A DNA stretch of 64,000 nt. Source: Comamonas koreensis. Lineage in GTDB: Bacteria > Pseudomonadota > Gammaproteobacteria > Burkholderiales > Burkholderiaceae_C. Made by a program: the position numbers and the translations under genes. Below, piece after piece: positions 54,552 through 62,670 of the stretch. Position 1 is the first letter of the stretch. Each line of letters begins with the position of its first letter. The notes beneath the pieces are model-generated. The model was not told where the DNA came from and did no database searches. It saw only the letters and a program-made list of their open reading frames with translations. The stretch is taken from positions 62,001 through 126,000 of the forward strand of contig NZ_JAJNCT010000030.1 in assembly GCF_021026195.1 (NCBI RefSeq), read 5' to 3'.

Positions 54552-55621
54552 GCGGCCACCCCGTCACCGGCGATCAGGCGCACATTGCGGTCGGACCAGT
54601 CGATACCCACCTGGCTGCCCACCTGGTGGGGCGCCTCGCCATCGTTGGCCGCCGTCACGGTGATGCTGCCCAGCGGGCATTCCACCGTGTAGAGCCAGAG
54701 GTTGCCCAGGAAGAAGCGCTCGCGCACAGTGCCCTGGGTGCGGCCGGCCGACGTGGCCGACAACTGGATTTTCTCGGGCCGCAGGCCCAGCAGCAAACGC
54801 GTGCCGTGGCTGGCCGCTGCGGCCGGCACATCCTGCACCGCCATCTGCACATCGCCCACATGGGCCAGCCACTGGCCGCCCTGGGCATGCACGGTGGCCT
54901 GCAGCAGGTTGGCCTTGCCGACAAAGGTGGAGATAAAGGCGTTGTGCGGGTGCTCGTACACCGTGTGCGGCGTGTCCACCTGGGTGATGCGGCCAGCCTC
55001 CATCACTACCACGCGGTCGCTGATCGACATGGCTTCGCTCTGGTCATGGGTCACCATGATCGTGGTCGTGCCCACCTTGCGCTGGATCTCGCGCAGCTCG
55101 AACTGCATCTCCTCGCGCAGCTTGGCATCCAGGTTGGACAGGGGCTCATCGAGCAGCAGCACCGGCGGCTTGATGACCAGCGCCCGGGCCAGCGCCACGC
55201 GCTGGCGCTGGCCGCCGGACAGTTCACGCGGGTAGCGGTCGGCATAGGAGCCTAGGTGCACCAGGGCCAGCGCTTCGCTGGCACGCTCGCTGCGCTCGGG
55301 CTGCGCCACCTTGCGCATCTCCAGGCCGAACTCGACATTCTCGCGCACGGTCATGTGCGGGAACAGCGCATAGGTCTGGAACACGATGCCCAGGCCGCGC
55401 TCATTGGCCTTGGCGCGGGTGATGTCCTTGCCGTCCAGCTCGATACGGCCTTCGGTCACATCCACAAAGCCGGCAATCATCTGCAAGCTTGTGGTCTTGC
55501 CGCAGCCCGAGGGGCCAAGCAAGGAGACGAACTCGCCCTTTTGCACATCCAGGTTGAACTGGCTGACCACCCGGTTGGGGCCGTACTGTTTGGAGACGTT
55601 GTGGAGACGCAGAAAACTCAT
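54548..55621 (-). CDS. ABC transporter ATP-binding protein (PotA-like)
   Basis: 357 residues. Walker A is GPSGCGKTTS, the Q-loop VFQTYALFPH, the signature LSGGQRQRVALARAL and Walker B PVLLLDEPLSNLD, with the switch His in MVTHDQSEA. A C-terminal TOBE domain (RLLLGLRPEKIQLS) is typical of PotA/FbpC-class importers. The start at 55621 follows GAGGTG by six bases. It is the first gene of the seven-gene operon, divergent from an IclR regulator. Confidence 0.93.
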   Translation of the reverse strand: MSFLRLHNVSKQYGPNRVVSQFNLDVQKGEFVSLLGPSGCGKTTSLQMIAGFVDVTEGRIELDGKDITRAKANERGLGIVFQTYALFPHMTVRENVEFGLEMRKVAQPERSERASEALALVHLGSYADRYPRELSGGQRQRVALARALVIKPPVLLLDEPLSNLDAKLREEMQFELREIQRKVGTTTIMVTHDQSEAMSISDRVVVMEAGRITQVDTPHTVYEHPHNAFISTFVGKANLLQATVHAQGGQWLAHVGDVQMAVQDVPAAAASHGTRLLLGLRPEKIQLSATSAGRTQGTVRERFFLGNLWLYTVECPLGSITVTAANDGEAPHQVGSQVGIDWSDRNVRLIAGDGVAA

Positions 55622-55763
55622 GGAAATCACCTCGGTGGCACGTGGTTGCGGGGCCCGTCAGCCATATCGCAGGGATGAACGACATTTGCAACTATTTATC
55701 TATTTTCGGAATGTGGTTTGAATCCATACACGGTGTAAACACTGATAATGGAAGATAAATTTG

Positions 55764-55788
55764 ATTTATTCCGATAAATGGAATAAAA
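55764..55788. promoter_or_regulatory. Candidate IclR operator
   Basis: ATTTATTCC-GATAAAT-GGAATAAAA is an almost perfect inverted repeat in the ABC/IclR divergent gap, about 35 bases before the regulator start. A second TTCCGGAA palindrome is near 55812. IclR proteins bind AT-rich dyads with TTCC/GGAA arms, so this is a good candidate; unproven. Confidence 0.5.
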
Positions 55789-55821
55789 ATCAGAGACGCT
55801 GAAAATTTATTCCGGAAAACC

Positions 55822-56667
55822 ATGAGCACAGACACCTCTGAGGACAACAGCCACCAGCGCGGCACCCTGCACCGCAGCTTTTTGGTGATGCGCGCGCTGG
55901 CCGCGCACCAGACCGAAGGCGTGCGCGTGACCCATCTGGCCAAGGCAATCGGCCTGACCCAGGCCACCACCCACCGCCTGCTGCAGGGCCTGATCCAGGA
56001 GGGCATGGTGGAGCAGGACCAGGTGCACAAGCTCTACCGGCTGAGCCTGGATCTGTTCTCGCTGGCTGCCCAGGCCGGCGCGGTGAGCGACCTGCGCAGC
56101 CTCGCGCGCCCGGTGCTGCTGCGCCTCTGCGCCAGCCTCAGTGACACGGTGATCCTGATGGTGCGCTCGGGCTTTGACGCGGTCTGCCTGGACCGCATCG
56201 AAGGCCAGTTCCCCATCCGCACCTTTACCGGCGATATCGGCGGTCGCGTGGCGCTGGGCGTGGGCCAGGGCTCGCTGGTCATCCTGGCCAACCTGCCCGA
56301 GGCCGAGCGCGAGGAGGTGCTGCGCTTCAACCTGCCGCGCATGCAGCACTACAACGTCTATGACGAGGTCTACATGCGCACCGAGATCGACAAGGCGCAC
56401 CGCCAGGGCTATACCGCCAAGAACTCCGGCCTGCTCGAAGGCATGGCCGGCCTGGCCGTGCCGGTGTTCGACCGCAATGGCCAGGTGGTGGCGGCGTTGT
56501 CGATCGGCACCCACACCGCGCGCCTGAGCGACGAGCGCCTGCCCATCGTGCGCGACATGCTGCTGCGCGAAGCCAAGACCTTGAGCGCGCAGATCAACCC
56601 CTTTGACCCGACCTTGCGCCACCCGATGCATGCGATCTCCACCGGGGACCGCACCCGCTCGATGTAA
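55822..56667 (+). CDS. IclR family transcriptional regulator
   Basis: 281 residues. N-terminal winged helix (about 15-75: GTLHRSFLVMRALAAHQ, VTHLAKAIGLTQATTHRLLQGL) and a C-terminal IclR effector domain with the family ending (GLAVPVFDRNGQVVAALSIGT). It is divergent from the ABC/oxidase operon and probably its repressor or activator, with the effector being the transported compound. A GhrA-like reductase follows 50 bases downstream and may be in the same transcript. Confidence 0.93.
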   Translation: MSTDTSEDNSHQRGTLHRSFLVMRALAAHQTEGVRVTHLAKAIGLTQATTHRLLQGLIQEGMVEQDQVHKLYRLSLDLFSLAAQAGAVSDLRSLARPVLLRLCASLSDTVILMVRSGFDAVCLDRIEGQFPIRTFTGDIGGRVALGVGQGSLVILANLPEAEREEVLRFNLPRMQHYNVYDEVYMRTEIDKAHRQGYTAKNSGLLEGMAGLAVPVFDRNGQVVAALSIGTHTARLSDERLPIVRDMLLREAKTLSAQINPFDPTLRHPMHAISTGDRTRSM

Positions 56668-56717
56668 GCCCGGCCCTGTCCGCTTCCGCCTTTCTGCACT
56701 TCAACGCCTCCCACGCC

Positions 56718-57674
56718 ATGGCTTCCAGCACTCCCCTGCACCTCATCATCAAAAGCGGCGGCAGCGCCGCCATTCCGGAATGGACGGCACTGTTTGCCGA
56801 ATTTGCGCCCCATGTGGTCGTGCATGACTGGAACACGCCACCCGCCGACCGCAGCCTAGTGGATTTTGCGATGGTCTGGGAGCCCGATACCGGTGCGCTG
56901 GCCCGTTTTCCGCAGCTCAAGGCCATCTTCAGCTCGGCCGCCGGCGTGGACCACATCCTGGCCGACCGCGACCTGCCAGCCAACTTGCCCATCGTGCGCA
57001 TGGTGACGGGCGAATCGCAGCAGCGCATGGCCGAGTTCTGCCTGATGGCCACCCTGATGCTGCAGAAGAACATGCCCCGGGCACTGGCCCAGCACCGCCA
57101 GCAGCAGTGGATCGAGTTCAACCCGCCCCATGTGGCCAGCGAGCTGCGCGTGGGCATTCTGGGCCTGGGCACCCTGGGCGCTGCAGCCGCGCAGATGCTG
57201 CGCGCCGTGGGCTACCCGGTGCAGGGCTGGTCGCAAACGCGCAAGCAGATCGATGGCGTCACCAGCTACTGCGGCCAGGACGAGCTGGCCGAGTTCTTGC
57301 GCAGCAGCCAGGTGCTCATCTGCCTGCTGCCCGATACGCCTGCAACCCGGGGCATCCTCAATGCCGCGCTGTTTGCCCAGCTGCCGGCCGGCGCCCAGCT
57401 GGTCAATGCGGGCCGGGGCACCCAGCTCAACAGCGCCGACCTAGTGGCGGCACTGGACAGCGGCCAGCTGGCCGGTGCGCTGCTGGATGTCACCGAGCCC
57501 GAACCGTTGCCGGCCGACTCCCCGCTGTGGACGCATCCACGCGTCATCCTCACGCCCCACATCGCCGCCAGCGCCAGCCGCCGCGCCAAGGCGCGCCAGG
57601 TGGCCTTGTCGATGGCGCAGTGGCAGGCCGGCCAGGCGCTGGACAACTGCTTTGACCGGGTGCGCGGTTACTGA
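56718..57674 (+). CDS. ghrA: Glyoxylate/hydroxypyruvate reductase A-like dehydrogenase
   Basis: 318-residue D-2-hydroxyacid dehydrogenase. NAD(P) motif VGILGLGTLGAAAAQML, substrate Arg in NAGRGTQLN, Glu in DVTEPEPLP and catalytic His in LTPHIAAS. Members reduce glyoxylate and hydroxypyruvate. Next to the IclR gene it could reduce the 2-oxoacid released by the amine/opine oxidase or work in an adjoining route; that link is inferred from position only. Confidence 0.88.
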   Translation: MASSTPLHLIIKSGGSAAIPEWTALFAEFAPHVVVHDWNTPPADRSLVDFAMVWEPDTGALARFPQLKAIFSSAAGVDHILADRDLPANLPIVRMVTGESQQRMAEFCLMATLMLQKNMPRALAQHRQQQWIEFNPPHVASELRVGILGLGTLGAAAAQMLRAVGYPVQGWSQTRKQIDGVTSYCGQDELAEFLRSSQVLICLLPDTPATRGILNAALFAQLPAGAQLVNAGRGTQLNSADLVAALDSGQLAGALLDVTEPEPLPADSPLWTHPRVILTPHIAASASRRAKARQVALSMAQWQAGQALDNCFDRVRGY

Positions 57675-57840
57675 TCGACCCGGGTAATGGGGCCGGCCAG
57701 GCAGCCGAAAGCCTGGCCGCTGCCAGGCCGCTACTGGCGCCATATCCGAGTGTTTTGCAGTGCCAAGCCCTTAGGCCGATCAAGGCTGCCCAATAGCCGC
57801 TAGGATGCGAGCCGCCCTCGTCTGCATCCCCCCTCCTCCC

Positions 57841-58779
57841 ATGTCCACCCCTCCTCTTGTGCCCAGCCAGCGCGCGACGCTGATTGGGCTTTCTGCCGTG
57901 CTCTGCTGGTCTGCACTGGTGAGCCTGTTCCGCAGCGTTGCGGAGCACCTGGGGGCCATAGGCGGGGCCGCCTGCGTGTTCTCGCTCAGCGCCTTTCTCG
58001 TCACCTGGCGCTTTGGCCTGCCCCGCGCCGCACAGCTCAAGGCCATGCACCCGGCCTATCTGCTGGGCTGCGGCCTGCTGTTTGTGCTCAACGAGATCGC
58101 TTTTTCGCTGTCGATGGGCTGGGCCAGCCACCGGGGCCAGACCCTGGAGCTGGGCATGATCAACTACCTCTGGCCCAGCCTGACCCTGGTGATGGCCACG
58201 GTGCTGGGCCTGCAGCGCTTTCGCGCCGGCCTGGTGCCGGGGGTGCTGCTGTCGATGGCCGGCATTGTGCTGGTGGTCAAGGGCGACAATGCGCTGTCCC
58301 TGGCCGGCCTCTGGGCCAATGTGCAAAGCAACCCGCTGGCCTATGCGCTGGCGCTGTGCGCGGCCTGCCTCTGGCCCTGCTATTCGGTGGTGTCCAAGCG
58401 CTACACCCAGGGCGCCAATGCGCTGCCGGCCTTTCTCTGGGCGGTGGCCGCCGTGCTGTGGATCAAGTACGCGCTCAGCCCCGAGCCACCGCTGCGCTTT
58501 ACCCTGCCCGCGTTGCTGCAGCTGGGCCTGCTCAGCGGCCTCACGGCCCTGGGTTACAGCTGCTGGGACCATGGCCTGCGTGCCGGCAACCTCACGGTGA
58601 TGGCGGTGGGATCCTACTTCACCCCCGTGCTGTCGGCGCTGGTTGGTACGCTCTGGCTGCAGGTGCAGCCGTCCTGGAGTTTTTGGCAAGGGGTGCTGCT
58701 GGTCACGCTGGGCTCGCTGGTCTGCTGGTGGACCACCCGCAGCCCGGGGCCGGCCGATGGCAAAAAGCTGGCAGGCTAA
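57841..58779 (+). CDS. Aromatic amino acid exporter YddG-like DMT transporter, copy 1
   Basis: 312 residues, ten TM helices, EamA/DMT family. It matches YddG (GLSAVLCWSALVSLFRSVAE, LGMINYLWPSLTLV, LWPCYSVVSKRY, YSCWDHGLRAGNLTVMAVGS), a proton-linked exporter of aromatic amino acids and paraquat-like compounds. The start at 57841 gives MSTPPLV. It is about 75-80 % identical by eye to the next YddG gene over their whole length; the two are a tandem duplication interrupted by a small ORF. Confidence 0.9.
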   Translation: MSTPPLVPSQRATLIGLSAVLCWSALVSLFRSVAEHLGAIGGAACVFSLSAFLVTWRFGLPRAAQLKAMHPAYLLGCGLLFVLNEIAFSLSMGWASHRGQTLELGMINYLWPSLTLVMATVLGLQRFRAGLVPGVLLSMAGIVLVVKGDNALSLAGLWANVQSNPLAYALALCAACLWPCYSVVSKRYTQGANALPAFLWAVAAVLWIKYALSPEPPLRFTLPALLQLGLLSGLTALGYSCWDHGLRAGNLTVMAVGSYFTPVLSALVGTLWLQVQPSWSFWQGVLLVTLGSLVCWWTTRSPGPADGKKLAG

Positions 58780-58907
58780 GAGCTGCTAACAGAGGGTGGC
58801 ATCGCCAGCCCTTGTATACACATGCAAACACCTAGGCGGCGCGCCATGGCCAAAAGCGCGCGCCGCACTATAGTGGGCGGGTTGCCCGCGTTTTTTCCGA
58901 GCTGCCC

Positions 58908-59057
58908 ATGGACTACTCCCGCCCCAACCATATCCCCACCACCGCCGAGCAAGAGGCCGAAAAGCGCCTGGAGCTGCGCGGCCTGATCGCATTTGCCGTG
59001 CTGACCGTGGTGGCGACCATCGCTGCCGCCCTGGTCTTTGGCAGCCATATTGCCTAA
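58908..59057 (+). CDS. 49-aa single-TM protein resembling the TsdA N-terminal anchor
   Basis: A 49-codon frame between the YddG genes: MDYSRPNHIPTTAEQEAEKR, then a TM helix (LIAFAVLTVVATIAAALVFG), then stop. The first 20 residues and the helix position match the N-terminus of the TsdA-like protein at 47685 (MDYQRPNHVETPEEQARVQR), sharing MDYxRPNHxxTxxEQ. Such conservation between two places argues that both are real and that the motif has a function, perhaps a membrane-targeting or interaction tag. A TATAGT element at 58870-58875 could be its -10. Function unknown. Confidence 0.65.
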   Translation: MDYSRPNHIPTTAEQEAEKRLELRGLIAFAVLTVVATIAAALVFGSHIA

Positions 59058-59212
59058 GCGCTGATCCCGTCATTTCTCGCCAGCCACACCGCGCCAGCCA
59101 GCCTGGCCGCCAGGTAGGGCTGCGGCGCGTGGGCCGTCTGCCTGCAGGGCTGCGCTTTTCCGGCTAGGATGCAAGGCGCCTTCCGCTCCTGTCTCTGCAC
59201 CTGTCCGCGTCC

Positions 59213-60133
59213 ATGTCTTCCTCCCCCATCCCAACTCCCCAGGCCCCTTCGCAACGCGCCACCCTGATTGGCCTGTCGGCCGTGCTGTGCTGGTCCACGT
59301 CGGTGGGCCTGTTCCGCAGCGTGGCTGAGCACCTGGGCCCCATTGGCGGGGCTGCGGCGGTGTTTACGTTGGGGGCCTTGCTGGTTACGCTGCGCTTTGG
59401 CATGCCGCGCCTGGCCCAGCTGCGCGCCATGCACCCGGCCTACCTCTGGGGCTGCGGCCTGCTGTTTGTGCTCTATGAGATCGCGCTGTCGCTGTCGCTG
59501 GGTTTTGCCAGCAACCGCAGCCAGACCCTGGAGCTGGGGATGATCAACTACCTCTGGCCCAGCTTGACGATTGTGCTGGCGACGGCCTTTGGGCTGCAGC
59601 GCTTTCGCGCCGGCCTGGTGCCGGGCGTCTTGCTGGCCATGGCCGGCATCGTGCTGGTGCTCAAGGGAGACAGCGCGCTGTCCATCGCCAGTCTCTGGGC
59701 CAATGTGCAAAGCAACCCGCTCGCCTATGGCCTGGCGTTCTCGGCCGCCTGGCTGTGGCCCTGCTACTCGGTCATGGCCAAGCGCTATGCCCATGGCGCC
59801 AATGCGCTGCCTGCGTTTCTCTGGGCCGTCGGCGCGGTGCTCTGGGTTAAATATGCCCTCAGCGCAGAGCCGGCACTGCACCTGTCCCTGCCTGCCATCG
59901 TGCAGCTGTGCATGCTCAGCGGCCTCACCGCCCTGGGCTACAGCTGCTGGGACCATGGTCTGCGCGCCGGCAACCTCACGGTGATGGCCGTGGGTTCGTA
60001 CTTTACCCCCGTGCTGTCGGCGCTGGTCGGCACCGTATGGCTGCAGGTGCAACCGTCCTGGAGCTTTTGGCAAGGGGTGGTGCTGGTAACAGCCGGCTCG
60101 CTGATCTGCTGGTGGTGTACCCGCAGCAAGTAG
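59213..60133 (+). CDS. Aromatic amino acid exporter YddG-like DMT transporter, copy 2
   Basis: 306 residues, ten TM helices, a close paralogue of the gene at 57841 (identical stretches include LGMINYLWPSLT and NLTVMAVGSYFTPVLSALVG). Differences are concentrated in TM1-TM3 and near TM8, which might change specificity. The ATG at 59213 gives MSSSPIPTPQ. It is convergent with the VOC gene. Confidence 0.9.
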   Translation: MSSSPIPTPQAPSQRATLIGLSAVLCWSTSVGLFRSVAEHLGPIGGAAAVFTLGALLVTLRFGMPRLAQLRAMHPAYLWGCGLLFVLYEIALSLSLGFASNRSQTLELGMINYLWPSLTIVLATAFGLQRFRAGLVPGVLLAMAGIVLVLKGDSALSIASLWANVQSNPLAYGLAFSAAWLWPCYSVMAKRYAHGANALPAFLWAVGAVLWVKYALSAEPALHLSLPAIVQLCMLSGLTALGYSCWDHGLRAGNLTVMAVGSYFTPVLSALVGTVWLQVQPSWSFWQGVVLVTAGSLICWWCTRSK

Positions 60134-60153
60134 AACGAAACAGGGCTGATGGC

Positions 60154-60633
60154 TCAGCCCTTGCGCGCCGCCTCCAGCGCAGCGATATCGATCTTGGTCA
60201 TGCCCATCATCGCCTCAAAGACGCGCTTAGCCGCTGCGCGGTCGGGGTCCGACAGTGCAGCGGTCAGCATGCGCGGCGTGATTTGCCAGGAGATGCCCCA
60301 GCGGTCCTTGCACCAGCCACAGGCACTTTCCTGCCCACCATGGCCGACGATGGCGTTCCACAGGCGGTCGGTCTCGGCCTGGTCGTCGGTGGCGATCTGG
60401 AACGAAAAGGATTCGTTGTGCTGGAAATGCGGGCCGCCGTTGAGCCCTATGCACGGCACACCGGCCACATTGAACTCCACCACCAGCGCATCGCCCTGCT
60501 TGCCATCGGGGTAGTCGCCCGGCGCGCGGTGCACGGCGCCTACCGAGCTATCAGGAAAAGTCTGGGCGTAGAACTGCGCGGCATCCAGCGCATCGCCCCG
60601 GTACCAGAGGCATACGGTATTTTTCGCGGTCAT
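60154..60633 (-). CDS. VOC family (PhnB-like) protein
   Basis: 159 residues of the vicinal-oxygen-chelate superfamily, 3-demethylubiquinone-9 methyltransferase-like (PhnB) branch: TVCLWYRGDALDAAQFYAQ, FNVAGVPCIGLNGGPHF, and CKDRWGISWQITP near the end. The branch has no proven catalytic role in most bacteria. It is a single gene with its own start (GAGACC before ATG). Confidence 0.88.
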   Translation of the reverse strand: MTAKNTVCLWYRGDALDAAQFYAQTFPDSSVGAVHRAPGDYPDGKQGDALVVEFNVAGVPCIGLNGGPHFQHNESFSFQIATDDQAETDRLWNAIVGHGGQESACGWCKDRWGISWQITPRMLTAALSDPDRAAAKRVFEAMMGMTKIDIAALEAARKG

Positions 60634-60748
60634 CGTCGGTCTCCTGCGTCAAGCGGAACAGACGTCTAGCCTAGCGTCTGACAGCCGGCCTGCGGGTAGG
60701 ACAGCGCTGCACAGCCGTGACAATGGCGCCGCAGCGGGCGCATGCGGC

Positions 60749-60991
60749 TCAGCCGCCGTTGCGCCTTTTCTCGCGCAGCATGAACAGGTACAGGCCCTCG
60801 ACCTTCTCACGCGCCCAGGGCGTTTTGCGCAAAAACCGCAGGCTGGAGCTGATGCTCGGGTCCAGGCAAAAGCAACGTATCGGTATGCGCTCGCCCAGCT
60901 CTTCCCAGCCAAAGTACGCGACCAGCTCGTTCAAAATGCTCTCCAGGGTCAGGCCATGGAGTGGGTTGTTGGGCTGTTCTGCGGTACTCAT
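60749..60991 (-). CDS. VF530 family DNA-binding protein
   Basis: 80 residues matching VF530 (DUF2132): [34 protein letters not shown] and [19 protein letters not shown]. The family, first characterised from a Vibrio fischeri protein, forms a small helical domain reported to bind DNA. I use the ATG at 60991; ATG at 61000 would add three residues. Monocistronic. Confidence 0.88.
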   Translation of the reverse strand: MSTAEQPNNPLHGLTLESILNELVAYFGWEELGERIPIRCFCLDPSISSSLRFLRKTPWAREKVEGLYLFMLREKRRNGG

Positions 60992-61057
60992 GGCCGACAT
61001 TGTCGCCGAGCCAGCCTTCGCAGCAGATTGCTCAGGCCTTTGCAAGCGGTACCTCAG

Positions 61058-62035
61058 TTAGTGCTTGGCGATACCAGCACGCTCGATCACTGTCGCCCAG
61101 CGCTGTATTTCGCTCTGCAGCAAGGCTGCCTGCTGTGCGGGCGTACTGCCGCGTGCGCCGATACCCAAGCGCTGCAGTTGATGCTGCACACTGGGTGAGG
61201 CCAAGGCCGCATTGGTCACATCACTCAGCCTTGTGATGGTAGCAACCGGTGTTCCTGCTGGTGCCGCAAGCGCATTCCACGAGGCCACCTCAAAACCCTT
61301 GGCGGCGGGCATGCTCTCCGCCACGGTAGGCACCTGTGGTAACAACGGGGAGCGCTGCGCCCCCATTACTGCCGCAGCCCTGAGTAGTTTGCCTTGAATA
61401 TGCGGCAACGACGGAGCCAAGGTGTCCACAGCCGCATCGATCTGCTGGCCGCGCAGTGCATTAGCCAGAGGTGCTGAGCTATTGAAAGGAACAATCTGCA
61501 CATCCAGACCCAGCGTGGTTTTGAGCAGCTCGGCAGCCAGGTGCTGTGTGCTACCTGGGTACGACGTGCCAATGTTGAGCTGCCCAGGACGGGCCAAGGC
61601 CTGTTCCGCCAGTGTCTGCAGGGAATCGATAGCGCTGGTATGCGCAACCAACACCGCCAGATCGAAAGAACCCAGCAAGGAGATCGGGGCAAAGTCCCGC
61701 ACGGCACTATAGGGCAGCGATGCGAACAGCGTCTCAGCCACCGCATTGGCATTGGACATCAGTAGTAGCACATGCCCATCGGGCGCGGTGCGAGCAACCT
61801 GCTCTGCTGCCACCACCCCACCCGCACCGGGTCGGTTGTCCACCACGATAGGCTGGCCCCCCAGCAACTCACCCATGCGCTGGACAACAATCCGCACGGT
61901 CAGATCGGCGACACCACCGGGGCCAAAAGGCACCACCACGCGAATATGGCGGGTGCTGAGCCTGGGTTGGGCAAACGTCGCCCATGGCATGGTGCCCAGC
62001 GCCAGCAGAGTGCTGGCGCACTGTCGTCTTTTCAT
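61058..62035 (-). CDS. Bug family tripartite tricarboxylate transporter substrate-binding protein
   Basis: 325-residue periplasmic protein with a signal peptide (residues 1-22, AQ end) and the Bug/TctC fold: RVVVPFGPGGVADLTVRIV, VVDNRPGAGGVVAAEQVA, GTSYPGSTQHLAAELL and a C-terminal ATITRLSDVTNAAL. These bind carboxylates with high affinity and are heavily expanded in Burkholderiales. No membrane TctAB genes are nearby, so it is an orphan receptor. AGGAG lies ten bases upstream. Confidence 0.92.
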   Translation of the reverse strand: MKRRQCASTLLALGTMPWATFAQPRLSTRHIRVVVPFGPGGVADLTVRIVVQRMGELLGGQPIVVDNRPGAGGVVAAEQVARTAPDGHVLLLMSNANAVAETLFASLPYSAVRDFAPISLLGSFDLAVLVAHTSAIDSLQTLAEQALARPGQLNIGTSYPGSTQHLAAELLKTTLGLDVQIVPFNSSAPLANALRGQQIDAAVDTLAPSLPHIQGKLLRAAAVMGAQRSPLLPQVPTVAESMPAAKGFEVASWNALAAPAGTPVATITRLSDVTNAALASPSVQHQLQRLGIGARGSTPAQQAALLQSEIQRWATVIERAGIAKH

Positions 62036-62133
62036 GGTTCGATCTCCTGTGGAGACCGACTTTCATTCACCGTCGCCGTGCGTGCTACGCCAGGCTGCAA
62101 CTATCAGATATAGCTAAAAGGCATGGCTTTGCG

Positions 62134-62583
62134 CTAAGCCTCGTCCCCGCCCCGCAGCACCTTGCGCACCACATCACCGCCAAAACCCCGGCTGGCCAGA
62201 AAGCGCATCTGCCTGGCCCGCTCTTGCGGACTCTCGGGCGGGCTGCCAAAACGGCGTTGCCAGACCTCGCGGGCGCGCTGCAGCTCGGTGCTGCGCAGGC
62301 GCTCGCGGGCATCTGCGATCAGCTCGGCATCCACGCCCTTGTGGCGCAGCTCCTGCAGCACCCGGCTGGCGCCATAGCGGGCAGCCTTGGTGTGGATGAC
62401 GCTGTCGACAAAGCGCTCGGCGCTCAGAAAGCCCTTGGCTTCGAGTTCGTCGAGGATGGCCGCCAGGTCCTCGCCCTCTTCCACATGGGGCGCGAGCTTG
62501 CCCTGCAGCTCGACGCGCGAATGCTCGCGCTGCGCCAGGTAGCGCAGCGCACGGCCTTTGAGGGAGAGTTTGCTAAAAGACAT
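62134..62583 (-). CDS. recX: Recombination regulator RecX
   Basis: 149 residues. RecX caps and shortens RecA filaments. Three-helix repeats are visible (ALRYLAQREHSRVELQGKL, DELEAKGFLSAERFVDSVIH, ARQMRFLASRGFGGDVVRKVL). It lies 87 bases downstream of recA with a hairpin in the gap, the same order and attenuated arrangement as in E. coli. Confidence 0.93.
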   Translation of the reverse strand: MSFSKLSLKGRALRYLAQREHSRVELQGKLAPHVEEGEDLAAILDELEAKGFLSAERFVDSVIHTKAARYGASRVLQELRHKGVDAELIADARERLRSTELQRAREVWQRRFGSPPESPQERARQMRFLASRGFGGDVVRKVLRGGDEA

Positions 62584-62607
62584 GCGTCCTCATTGCTATA
62601 AAACAAA

Positions 62608-62644
62608 TAGCTGCTTGCGCACAGCATCTGTGCACAAGCAGCTA
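62608..62644 (-). terminator. recA-recX intercistronic hairpin
   Basis: TAGCTGCTTG (62608-62617) pairs with CAAGCAGCTA (62635-62644), with GCACAG/CTGTGC inside, giving an almost continuous 16-bp stem. On the minus strand TTTGTTTT follows, so it should stop most recA transcripts and let a fraction reach recX. The border CTATAAAACAAATAGC resembles the small AT repeat at 45551. Confidence 0.7.
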
Positions 62645-62670
62645 TCTCAGCGTTCAGGCTTCAGCAGCGA

